Origin: DATJPR01 sp963752915
Lineage (GTDB): Bacteria > Bacteroidota > Ignavibacteria > UBA10030 > UBA6906
Length of the DNA: 64,000 nucleotides
Assembly: GCA_963752915.1 (NCBI GenBank)
Contig: CAVVZZ010000002.1
Span: 434,001-498,000, forward strand
Direction of reading: 5' to 3'
In this document: one piece after another, positions 35,332 through 43,691 of the stretch
How positions within the stretch are numbered: the stretch's first letter is position 1
Layout: the number at the start of each line of letters is the position of its first letter
Made by a program: the position numbers and the translations under genes
The notes under the pieces: generated by a model
The model's database searches: none
Seen by the model: the letters and a program-made list of their open reading frames with translations, nothing else
What the model was told of the DNA's origin: nothing

Positions 35332-37287
35332 TCATGATTGCAGTACCCCTTCGAGTTCCGCGATGATCTGTTGAGAGGTGAAATGGTGACCGGTGATAGC
35401 GCCAGCCGGGCATCCTGCAACACACGTCCCGCACCCGTGACAGAGCACTTCGTTCACACTGCTGACATTGCGGGTCGGGTCGAAGCTGATGGCCTTATAT
35501 GGACAGATCTCCCCGCACGTCCTGCATCCCGAACAGCGCTCTGCGATAATGGATGCCGTGACGGGACCCACTTCAAGCTTCCGTCCGACCACGAGCCCGG
35601 AAAGCGCGTTGCCGGCAGCCGCCATCGCCTGTGTCATGGTCTCCTGAATATCCATCGGCGACTGACACGTCCCCGCGATATACACTCCCTTTACCTGACT
35701 CTGGACGGCATCCGCCCTTCCATGCAATTCCTGGTAGAACCCGGAGCTGTCCTGCGACACTTCAAACATCGCTGCGAGCTTCGCGGCGTCGTGAGCCGGA
35801 ACGATGGCTGGACAAAGGACGACCATGTCAACAGGCATCATCCCGCTCTTCCCGTTCGCGTCGGTGAAGTGGAAGACCTTGCCGCTCGCCGTGTCATCGA
35901 CTCGGAGATCATCGATGGTGTTATACCGGACAAACGTTGTCTTCGCATCGCTCCGCGTGTGGTGATAGAGCCCGGCCTCTCCCTTCCCCGGACAGACGAT
36001 TTCCCGGTAGAGATGATACACCTTGGCGTCCGGGACCCTCATTCGAATCATATGATTGAATTTGAAGGAATACTGACAGCAGACTCCCGAGCAGTAGTCG
36101 TTGTGTCGTTCATCCAGGCTGCCCACGCAATGGACCACTGCCACTGCACCAGGGGCCGCTCCGCCGGACGTCCGAATCTCACCATTCGTCGGTCCATTCG
36201 AAGCCAGGATCCTCTCGAATTCCATACTGGTATAGACGTCCTTTGTCGTCCCATACCCGAGCCGGGGGAACTGGCTGCAGTCGTAGAGATCTGATCCAAC
36301 CGCAAGGAGCACAGCACCTACATGGCGCTCGAGAACCCGCTCCGAGACGTCAAATTGAATCGCCTTATCCACAGGGCAGGCGTCAACGCACGCATGGCAA
36401 TCTTTTCCCTGGAGGCGTTGACACGCCGCATCGATGAAGGGAGCGTTCGGAAGGGCGCCGGCAAAGGGGAAAGCGATGGCCTTGCGCTCATCCATTCGTT
36501 CATTAAACTCGTTGGGCAATGTCACCGGGCATGGCGGAATACACTCACCGCATCCGACGCATGCATGGAGATCAACGTACCGCGGGGCTTGTCTGATACT
36601 GACGGTGAAATTGCCGAACGACCCGACAACGCCGGAAACCTCGGCCATCGTGAGCAGTTCAATATCTCCGTTGCCGTGCAATACTTCCCCCATGATTGGT
36701 TCGAGCATGCACGGTCCACAGTCGAGTGCAGGGAACAGTTCTTCGAACTTGACTGGTTTTCCCCCGATGACCGGTGACTTTTCCACCAGCACGACTTTCC
36801 GTCCGGATTCCCCCACCGCAAGCGCGGCCTTCAGACCTGCGGGCCCACTGCCGACAATCAGCACGTCGGGACAGATATCGAGTTCCTTTTTCTCGAGAGG
36901 TTCATGGAGCGCAACGCGTTTCATGGCCGCAGTAACGTATCGCGACGCTTTTCCCGTTGCTTCGGCCGCATCCTTCGTGACCCACGCGACTTGCTCGCGG
37001 ATGTTCACCATCTGGAGAAGGTACGGATTGAGGTCGGCCTTCTTCATGACGTCCATAAACGTCGCTTCGTGGTCTCGGGGCGAGCACGCTGCGACAACGA
37101 CACGGTCGATGCCGTTGCTCTTCAAGTCTTCCTCCATCGCCTTCTTCCCGTCTTCTGAGCAAAGGAAGTCGATCGTGGCGAAGTGCACTTCTCCGGAAAC
37201 CGTCATCGCCTGTTCTCGAACGGATTCCGCGTTGATCTTTTCCGCCACATTCGTTCCGCAGTTGCAGAAATAGACGCCGATCTTCAT
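35332..37287 (-). CDS. hdrA: HdrA-like FAD and iron-sulfur protein, operon 2
   Basis: A 651-residue HdrA of ordinary size. It opens with the N-terminal cluster motif YFCNCGTN (residues 8-13). FAD motif VGSGPAG is near 146-151, a [4Fe-4S] site CVGCGECIPPC is at 243-253, and CHACVDAC is near 297-304. HCVGS and CSGVCCQYS follow. The C-terminus has two ferredoxin motifs at about 585-595 and 616-626. In methanogens HdrA bifurcates H2 electrons to ferredoxin and the heterodisulfide. Here no HdrB or HdrC accompanies it, so the high-potential acceptor is unknown. Its start overlaps the protease stop by four bases. Confidence 0.92.
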   Translation of the reverse strand: MKIGVYFCNCGTNVAEKINAESVREQAMTVSGEVHFATIDFLCSEDGKKAMEEDLKSNGIDRVVVAACSPRDHEATFMDVMKKADLNPYLLQMVNIREQVAWVTKDAAEATGKASRYVTAAMKRVALHEPLEKKELDICPDVLIVGSGPAGLKAALAVGESGRKVVLVEKSPVIGGKPVKFEELFPALDCGPCMLEPIMGEVLHGNGDIELLTMAEVSGVVGSFGNFTVSIRQAPRYVDLHACVGCGECIPPCPVTLPNEFNERMDERKAIAFPFAGALPNAPFIDAACQRLQGKDCHACVDACPVDKAIQFDVSERVLERHVGAVLLAVGSDLYDCSQFPRLGYGTTKDVYTSMEFERILASNGPTNGEIRTSGGAAPGAVAVVHCVGSLDERHNDYCSGVCCQYSFKFNHMIRMRVPDAKVYHLYREIVCPGKGEAGLYHHTRSDAKTTFVRYNTIDDLRVDDTASGKVFHFTDANGKSGMMPVDMVVLCPAIVPAHDAAKLAAMFEVSQDSSGFYQELHGRADAVQSQVKGVYIAGTCQSPMDIQETMTQAMAAAGNALSGLVVGRKLEVGPVTASIIAERCSGCRTCGEICPYKAISFDPTRNVSSVNEVLCHGCGTCVAGCPAGAITGHHFTSQQIIAELEGVLQS

Positions 37288-37772
37288 ACGGCCTCATGCT
37301 GAAGTTGATTGACGGAGACACACAGGTCACGACAGACCAGCTCGGCGAGTTCCGGGATCGCCCGTGCCACCTCTTTCGTCGGCTCTTCCCCGAACGTATC
37401 CAAATCCGATCCCTCGATCCCCCAGACAATTACCTCAGCGGGGACCATCATCCCGATCGTCGTCCCAAACGCGAGGGCCGTCGGCAAATTCATGTCATGC
37501 AGAGAGGCGGTATTCCACGTCCTCCCGAGATCGGCGAGCGAAAGTCGGTGAATCGCCCCCGGCGTCCCGGAGACCGGACTCATCGCATCAAGAATGATCG
37601 CCCTGTCGAATCCCGTCATCGCATCCAGCAGCCGCAGTCCGCCGGCCGCCAGCTCGATGACCGACACTCCCGCATCGTCGGCGAGACGATCGCGAAGCAC
37701 TCTTGCCGCCTTCACACCGGCGCTGTCATCCGTGAGCAACGGATTTCCCAGACCGATAATGACCGTTCTCAT
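37284..37772 (-). CDS. Hydrogenase maturation protease, operon 2
   Basis: A 162-residue protease for the large subunit encoded just upstream. It has the family opening VIIGLGNPLLTDDSAGV, the central ILDAMSPVSGTPG acidic region, and SLHDMNLP with the conserved His. The ATG at 37772 overlaps the large-subunit stop (ATGA), and its own stop overlaps hdrA. This placement inside the operon, rather than at its end as in operon 1, differs between the two systems. Confidence 0.9.
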   Translation of the reverse strand: MRTVIIGLGNPLLTDDSAGVKAARVLRDRLADDAGVSVIELAAGGLRLLDAMTGFDRAIILDAMSPVSGTPGAIHRLSLADLGRTWNTASLHDMNLPTALAFGTTIGMMVPAEVIVWGIEGSDLDTFGEEPTKEVARAIPELAELVCRDLCVSVNQLQHEAV

Positions 37773-39262
37773 AGGCCGTCGTCTCTTGTGAAGGACCGGA
37801 CCGAGTTCCCATTCGCATCGCGAATCGTGACAGACAACGGCATCGAGCCGGGAAGGGCGTGCGTTGCACAGGAGAGACATGGGTCGTAGAGTCGGAACGC
37901 CATTTCGATTTTGTTCAGCAGTCCTTCTTCAATCACATTTCCTTTGACGATCAACTGCTGCGCCGCCTTCTTGATGGACATGGCAATTGAAGCATGGTTG
38001 TTGGTCGTGCCGACGATCATATTGACTTTTGTCAATATCCCGCGCTCATCCGCTTCGTAATGATGGATCAGGGTTCCGCGGGGAGCTTCCACCGAACCAA
38101 CACCACGCCCCTTCACTCCTTCCGGAATGCGGCGGACATCCGGCGAGGTGATTTCGGGGTCGGTCGCAAGTTCAAGCATCCTCTCCGCTGCATACAGCAA
38201 TTCGATCAGCCGCGCCCAGTGGGTCGCCAGCCGATAATGAATCGGCGCACGCCGGCTCCCCTTCGACGGAGCGCCAAGGACGCTGTACATGCGTTCGAAT
38301 TCCTCCTGGGCGCGCGGAGTCGCCATCCGGTCAGACACATTCAGCCGCGTCAACGGCGTCGCGGCATACACGCCGCTGTCAGCCCCATCAACAAATCCCT
38401 TCCAACCAATGCTCTTCAGGTAGGGGAACTTCATATAGGTCCACGGCTCGACGTGCTCGGCGATGTGGCCGAGATAGTCTTCCGCGGAAAATTTCAAGAC
38501 CTCATTCCCCTCCTGATCGACAACGCGGATCCTCCCGTCATAGAAATTCACCCGGTTCTGATCATCGACCGTCCCCATCGAGTAGGTTCTGTGCGTGTAA
38601 GTGTCGGAGGTGATTAATTCGACATAGCGAGGATTCTTCAATACGATCTTGTCAAAGATCTGCAGCGAAAAGAGCGCGAAGTCGATATTCTGTCGTGCGA
38701 TCTGCTCGATCTCCTCCCGCTCTGGTTCGGACACACTTTTACTCCATCCTCCGGGTTGTCCAGCTGTGGGATGAACGCTTCTTCCGCCCAGCATCTTGAT
38801 GACCTGGTGGTTTCGCGAACGACAGGCGATCACCTGCTTGCCGATGTCCACGCCCACCTTCCTGATGACGCCGAGAATGTTCCGTTCACCCGGGGGCGCG
38901 TCGGGCCCGACGATGAAATCCGGGCCTCCCAGCGCATAAAAGTGCGTCGTATGATCCGTTACAAAAAACGCGCTGTACATCAGCTCACGGATCTTCTTCG
39001 CCGCAGGAGGCGGTTCTACTCCGAACAGGCGATCAAGCGCTTTCGTCGATGCCAGGTGATGCGCCTCCGGGCATACACCACAGATGCGGTTGGTAATGAT
39101 TGGCATCTCCTCCGCCAATCTCCCGACACAAAACTGTTCAAACCCCCGGAGCTCAGGGACCTGAAAGTACGCATTGGCAACATCCCCTTCGTCATCCAGG
39201 AAGATCTCGATTTTGCCGTGGCCTTCAAGTCGCGTGATGGGATCGATGGCAATGCGTTTCAT
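37769..39262 (-). CDS. mvhA: [NiFe]-hydrogenase large subunit, group 3 (MvhA-like), operon 2
   Basis: A 497-residue catalytic subunit with nickel ligands Cys61 and Cys64 (NRICGVCPEAHH) and Cys462 and Cys465 (DPCLSCATH). A tail of about 29 residues after His468 is the maturation cleavage product. The overall type is the same as the large subunit at 17688-19130, but the two diverge throughout and have different tails, so they are old paralogues rather than a recent copy. The start overlaps the small-subunit stop by four bases. Confidence 0.92.
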   Translation of the reverse strand: MKRIAIDPITRLEGHGKIEIFLDDEGDVANAYFQVPELRGFEQFCVGRLAEEMPIITNRICGVCPEAHHLASTKALDRLFGVEPPPAAKKIRELMYSAFFVTDHTTHFYALGGPDFIVGPDAPPGERNILGVIRKVGVDIGKQVIACRSRNHQVIKMLGGRSVHPTAGQPGGWSKSVSEPEREEIEQIARQNIDFALFSLQIFDKIVLKNPRYVELITSDTYTHRTYSMGTVDDQNRVNFYDGRIRVVDQEGNEVLKFSAEDYLGHIAEHVEPWTYMKFPYLKSIGWKGFVDGADSGVYAATPLTRLNVSDRMATPRAQEEFERMYSVLGAPSKGSRRAPIHYRLATHWARLIELLYAAERMLELATDPEITSPDVRRIPEGVKGRGVGSVEAPRGTLIHHYEADERGILTKVNMIVGTTNNHASIAMSIKKAAQQLIVKGNVIEEGLLNKIEMAFRLYDPCLSCATHALPGSMPLSVTIRDANGNSVRSFTRDDGL

Positions 39263-40242
39263 GAGATCTTCCCTCCGAGGAGAGACGAAGAAAGGCCGAA
39301 CTTGTAGAACGACCCTGCGGGATCCGGGATACCATCGAGCGCAGCGTCAACCCGACGATGAATGTCACTTTCCGGCAACCCGATCCCCACGGCAAGAATG
39401 GATCCGAGAGCTGCCACCATTTTCGCTCCCTGGTCTGTCACCCCTTCCGGCGGCCCATAACATCCCGCGCACGGCATGTTGACTTGCGGACACAACGCGC
39501 CGCATCCGCCCCGGGTCGCCACTCCCATGCAGACCAGCCCTTGTTCAAGGAGACAGACCTCCGGATCCGGAATGATCTGGTGCGTTCGCACAAAGCCTGC
39601 AACCGACTTTTCCTTCTTGGTGCGGTTGCACTCATCGCAAACAGTGGTCTTGCCGCACCCGAGCGTACTGCCACGGGGAGGAAGGTCCTTGCCTTCAATA
39701 ATCGCCTCAATAACATTGATGATCTGGTGGGATTCTGGCGGGCATCCCGGAATAACGTAGTCGACGTCGACAACCTGTGCGAGCGTTTTCACTCTGTCAT
39801 GGAACGCAGGGATATGCAACACTCCTTCCGGGAGTGTTGAGTCCGTCTGCGGTACGACAGCATCCGGGTTCACCGTTGAGGGGTTCTGAAGGTACACGGA
39901 CCGGAGATGATCGGCACGGGACGAAAGGTTGCTCAGACCAGGAATGCATCCCCCGGAAGCACAGGAGCCAAAGGCGACCAGGAGGCGGGATTTCCGCCTC
40001 ATGATCTTCGCCATCTCTTCATTCTCATCTGTCCGGATCGCGCCGTTGAAGAGGGTCAACGCAATGGTGCCGTCCGGCATCGCTTCAATATCCTTCTTCT
40101 TCGTGTCCAGGAGACATGGACAAAAGACGAAATCGAATGCCGCATCGACATCCAGAATCTTTTCATGGATGTTGACGAGAGCGATCTCGCAGCCTCCGCA
40201 AGAAGACGCCCAGTACATCGCCAACTTTGGTTTCTCGGTCAT
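39259..40242 (-). CDS. mvhG: [NiFe]-hydrogenase small subunit (MvhG-like), operon 2
   Basis: A 327-residue iron-sulfur subunit. The proximal CxxC is at residues 15-18 (ASSCGGCEIAL). GSCASGGCIPG, PGCPPESHQ and the C-terminal RGGCGALCPQVNMPCAGCYGP segments supply the other cluster ligands. There is no export signal. The small subunit leads the hydrogenase genes, 52 bp behind a chemoreceptor gene on the same strand. Confidence 0.92.
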   Translation of the reverse strand: MTEKPKLAMYWASSCGGCEIALVNIHEKILDVDAAFDFVFCPCLLDTKKKDIEAMPDGTIALTLFNGAIRTDENEEMAKIMRRKSRLLVAFGSCASGGCIPGLSNLSSRADHLRSVYLQNPSTVNPDAVVPQTDSTLPEGVLHIPAFHDRVKTLAQVVDVDYVIPGCPPESHQIINVIEAIIEGKDLPPRGSTLGCGKTTVCDECNRTKKEKSVAGFVRTHQIIPDPEVCLLEQGLVCMGVATRGGCGALCPQVNMPCAGCYGPPEGVTDQGAKMVAALGSILAVGIGLPESDIHRRVDAALDGIPDPAGSFYKFGLSSSLLGGKIS

Positions 40243-40294
40243 GATCGATAGTCCGTATCTGAAGAAACGATAGTGACGTTTTCAGTCGATCCAA

Positions 40295-43168
40295 TCACAC
40301 TTTAGCTGTACCACGGGAATGCGACTTCTCCTTCGGCGTCGATAGAGACGATCCTGCCGGCGACTCGGTCGCGCAGAAACGGCTAATCGACGTCCTGAGA
40401 GTTGTTACGATTCCCCGGAAATCTTCTGAGTGTTCCGAAATCCGCTGGATGCGTTCAGCGGTCTCGGCGGTTACCGCTGAGATTCCCTCAATGCTCTTCG
40501 ACACCTGCTCACTCGCCGAGGCCTGTTGCTCCGACGCGTTCGCTATTTGTTCCAGAAGTTCGGAGATAACTTCAGAGATCTCCACGATCCCCTGCAGGGT
40601 CGCTTCCGCTCGCTCGCCTTGACTTATGACCTTGTCCACCTCTTCGATTCCGTTCCCGACTTGCTCCTTGGCAGCAGCGGTCTCGCTCTGGATGTTCTTT
40701 ATCATTCCAGATATTTCTTTTGTCGCCTGGGACGTCCTCTCCGCGAGCTTCCGAACCTCGTCAGCAACGACGGAGAATCCCCGGCCTTCCTCTCCGGCCC
40801 TCGCCGCCTCAATTGCCGCGTTGAGGGCGAGAAGGTTCGTTTGATCCGCGATGTCGTCAATGACGCCGACGATTTCCCCGATTTGTTCACTCGACGAGCT
40901 CAACGTGATCATGGTGGAGGCGAAGTTCTGCACGGTCGTTCCCAATCGACGGATGCCCTCAATCGTTTCCGTGACACTTTTGCCTCCTTCCTTTGCCGCT
41001 TCCTTCGCATCTTTCGCCGTCTGCGCGGCCGACAGGTTGTTTTGGGATATTTCGCCGATCGATCGGGTAATTTCCTCCGTCGCAGTTGCCACTTCCGTCA
41101 CTTGAGAATGCTGCTCATGTGCCCCTGCCGCCATTTCTGTCGTGCCCGATGCGATTTCATCCGTGGCTTTCGCGGCCGCATCCACGGACTTCGAGACGCT
41201 GCGAATAGTGTCGTCGAATGATTCGGCTACTGCATTGATGGAGCTTTTTAGCAGCTCATGGTTTCCACTGTACTCACCTCTGAGGCGGGGCGACAAATCG
41301 CCATGCGCCATGTCTGTCAGAACATTCACCGCTTCTTTGACAGGCTCGGTTAGGGCATCAAGGGCCGTGTTGACCGCTTCAACCATCTTCCGATATGCTC
41401 CGGGGTGCCGCGCAGGATCCAGGCGTGCAGCCAACCGCCCCGCGACTGCATCCTGCGACACGACGCCCACATCCGCAACGAGGTTGTTTGTTGTTTGGAT
41501 GCAGTGGTTGACGCTTGTCCTGATCGCATTGAGACTGCCGGGCAATGATTCCGCGAGCTCCTTCGGGATGTCTCCCCGGGAAATCCTGTCGATATATTCC
41601 GTCGCCACAGTCAACGACCCGGCGAGTGCATCAAGGGTTCCGTTGACGACTTCGAAGACACGCCGGAAATCGCCCTGATGACGGGACAAATCCGCACGTA
41701 CCGTTAGAGACCCCTCCACTGTGGCTTTTGACAGCCGAAGACTCTCATCTCCCAGAGCGCGCACTTGATCGATGGCGTGATTGGCATTGTCTCTCGCCCT
41801 CTTCAACTCTCCTTTGAAAAGATCTGAAATCTGGGCTGGGATATCTCCCTTTCCTATTCCCTCAAGACAGGCGGCCAAGGTGCGAAGTGGACCGATAAGA
41901 GCGTCAGTTGTCTCGTTCACTTTTTCAGCAATCGTCCGGAAACCACCCTGGTATTTTCCTTCGTCAATGCGCACGGAGAGATTCCCTTCCGCTGCCGCCT
42001 CAGCCGTCGTCGTGATATCCGCCAGAAGGCCTGCAACCGTATCGACACACTTACGCAGGTTCTGTTTGATGCCGAGGACATCCCCGCGACATTCCTCCGA
42101 CCCGTTTTCCGGGAGATCGCCGAGCGATAAGCGAGAGAGACATTCCGAACTCATTGTGAGGGGAGCACTCATAGAATCCAGGGACGTGTTAATGTTCTCT
42201 ACAATAGTTCGCATTTCCCCCTTATGCGGTTCCGCGTTAAGTCTGGCGGCGAGGTTCCCCTCTGCTGTAGCGTGCGCCAGCGTCCGGGTGTCAGCTGCCA
42301 TACGCTTCAGATTCTCATGCACTGTTCTTATCGCCTTACCCAGCGAGTCTTTGTCGGATGAGACAGGGATCTCCCGCGAGAGATCTCCCCGGGCGATCTG
42401 CAATACCGACTCCGTCTTCTTCCGGAGGTTCTCCCGGAAGGTCTGAGCAATTGTTCGGAGATGAGAAATGTCTTTTTCCTCGAAACCATCGGGAGGGTTC
42501 GAAGGCTGAATCAGATCGTCGGTGTCCAGGTCTCCTACTGCGAGTCTTTCCAGGAGCTGCCGTGGAAGTTGTGTTGCGTAGCGGATGAGTTTGTTCGAGT
42601 GATTCGCGACGAGGATGAAGAGAATCACGAGGGCGGAAAGTCCAACGCCCAGGGACAACCAGCGGTCGGCGAGAATCGCCTCTTGTGTCTGCTCCGGGGA
42701 AAACCGCACGCTGATAACAGCGAGAGGATCACCCACCGCGCTTCCAGGATGGCAGCGCACGCACCGGTCGTCGGCGAGCACCGGCGAAATTGTGCGTGTC
42801 ACTGATGCCTCCTTGAACTGTTCGTCACGGACTGAAGCCATCCGGGAAGAAACGACAGCGGATTCCCAGGAGTCCATTGCGGTTTCGGATCCTGGCCGCA
42901 CACGGTTTGTCGGCAAAAGACGGATTTCTTTCACATCGGCGAGATGCCCCAACTCGTCTACAAACGCCTTCGGGTGTGATGCACCCTCGGCCATACCGTC
43001 CTTGATTGCCGCGATGAGGATACTGTTGGTAACATCGATGTGGTCGCGGTAATCGCTCATGAGTCTCCTCTCGTGTCGCATGAGGATGACGACAAGGGCG
43101 ATTGAAAGGACAACTGAAAGGGATAGCGATGTGAGCAGACCTATCCGCTTCGATCTAGAAGAGAACAT
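40295..43168 (-). CDS. Methyl-accepting chemotaxis protein with periplasmic c-haem motif and tandem HAMP-like repeats
   Basis: A 957-residue receptor. Membrane spans at about 9-29 and 170-189 enclose a periplasmic domain with a single CVRCH haem motif (136-140), as in DUF3365/Tll0287-like redox sensors. After the second span come six or seven HAMP-like repeats of about 90 residues, each with an AEGNL/ARGDLS/GKGDIP block and a following helix. A complete MCP signalling domain ends the protein, with the hairpin tip AIEAARAGEEGRGFSVVADE. The gene lies 52 bp upstream of the operon 2 hydrogenase. It probably senses redox potential, or a gas bound to haem, linked to H2 metabolism (inference). Confidence 0.9.
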   Translation of the reverse strand: MFSSRSKRIGLLTSLSLSVVLSIALVVILMRHERRLMSDYRDHIDVTNSILIAAIKDGMAEGASHPKAFVDELGHLADVKEIRLLPTNRVRPGSETAMDSWESAVVSSRMASVRDEQFKEASVTRTISPVLADDRCVRCHPGSAVGDPLAVISVRFSPEQTQEAILADRWLSLGVGLSALVILFILVANHSNKLIRYATQLPRQLLERLAVGDLDTDDLIQPSNPPDGFEEKDISHLRTIAQTFRENLRKKTESVLQIARGDLSREIPVSSDKDSLGKAIRTVHENLKRMAADTRTLAHATAEGNLAARLNAEPHKGEMRTIVENINTSLDSMSAPLTMSSECLSRLSLGDLPENGSEECRGDVLGIKQNLRKCVDTVAGLLADITTTAEAAAEGNLSVRIDEGKYQGGFRTIAEKVNETTDALIGPLRTLAACLEGIGKGDIPAQISDLFKGELKRARDNANHAIDQVRALGDESLRLSKATVEGSLTVRADLSRHQGDFRRVFEVVNGTLDALAGSLTVATEYIDRISRGDIPKELAESLPGSLNAIRTSVNHCIQTTNNLVADVGVVSQDAVAGRLAARLDPARHPGAYRKMVEAVNTALDALTEPVKEAVNVLTDMAHGDLSPRLRGEYSGNHELLKSSINAVAESFDDTIRSVSKSVDAAAKATDEIASGTTEMAAGAHEQHSQVTEVATATEEITRSIGEISQNNLSAAQTAKDAKEAAKEGGKSVTETIEGIRRLGTTVQNFASTMITLSSSSEQIGEIVGVIDDIADQTNLLALNAAIEAARAGEEGRGFSVVADEVRKLAERTSQATKEISGMIKNIQSETAAAKEQVGNGIEEVDKVISQGERAEATLQGIVEISEVISELLEQIANASEQQASASEQVSKSIEGISAVTAETAERIQRISEHSEDFRGIVTTLRTSISRFCATESPAGSSLSTPKEKSHSRGTAKV

Positions 43169-43379
43169 GTGAACGATTCCGTTTCTCGATGGACGATGAG
43201 AAATATTCCAACTTCTCCCAGAACCTGGGGTCGACCGTGCCTCCGCGGGCTGCATCGCGCGCAAGGCAGCGCTCGATTTCGGTTCGCGCCCTCGCTCTCT
43301 TTTCGCGTCGCAAATCGGAGTTGAATTCCAAACCGATCTCGGTGGTGTCGTAGAAACTGCGACAAGATAGTGTTTTCAT
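43155..43379 (-). CDS. Small hypothetical protein (74 residues) preceding the chemoreceptor
   Basis: An ATG-initiated frame of 74 codons whose end overlaps the chemoreceptor start by 14 bases. The sequence is rich in Arg and Glu (EKRARARTEIERCLARDAA, then DPRFWEKLEYFSSSIEKR) and looks helical and soluble. A GGTGG-like ribosome site lies upstream. No family is recognised. The overlap with the next gene and the protein-like composition favour a real gene, but without homologues this stays uncertain. Confidence 0.45.
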   Translation of the reverse strand: MKTLSCRSFYDTTEIGLEFNSDLRREKRARARTEIERCLARDAARGGTVDPRFWEKLEYFSSSIEKRNRSHVLF

Positions 43380-43691
43380 GAATCATGCCACCAAAACCGG
43401 ACGTATTTATCAGCGAATCCTTGTGCCGACCGTGGAAAAGAGTGTCAGGTTAGACATGTGGCCGATATTGTGCGGTGAGTTGCCATGCAGAAACGAGATG
43501 AGGAACCCATCCTCGCGAGATGACAGCTGTCCACTTAATAGATAATTGGAGGTTGAATCGGTAGGAGGTGGGAAAGGTGGAGGAATTCAGGTGAGAAAAT
43601 CAGAGGGTTTGCGGGTCTGGCTTGTGTGCCTGGCTCGTGTGCCAGGCTCCCCCCGGAATGCTTCGGGGTGGAGCTGACGTGCGGCGGTTTC
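43380..43691. other. Intergenic region with tandem hairpins
   Basis: It should contain the promoter of operon 2 and the 3' end of the gene at 43692. Two hairpins stand next to each other: GCCTGGC (43628-43634) with GCCAGGC (43641-43647), and CCCCGGAATGCTTCGGGG just after. Neither has a T-tract. They may mark the end of the uncharacterised gene's transcript. Confidence 0.5.

Noticed and set aside
35332..37287. CC-containing segments of HdrA (GVCCQYS, AVCCMFA) as an HdrB-type CCG domain
   Set aside because: These are the normal Cys residues of HdrA near the FAD domain; the spacing of the CCG motif (long gap before CC and a later CxxC) is not present.
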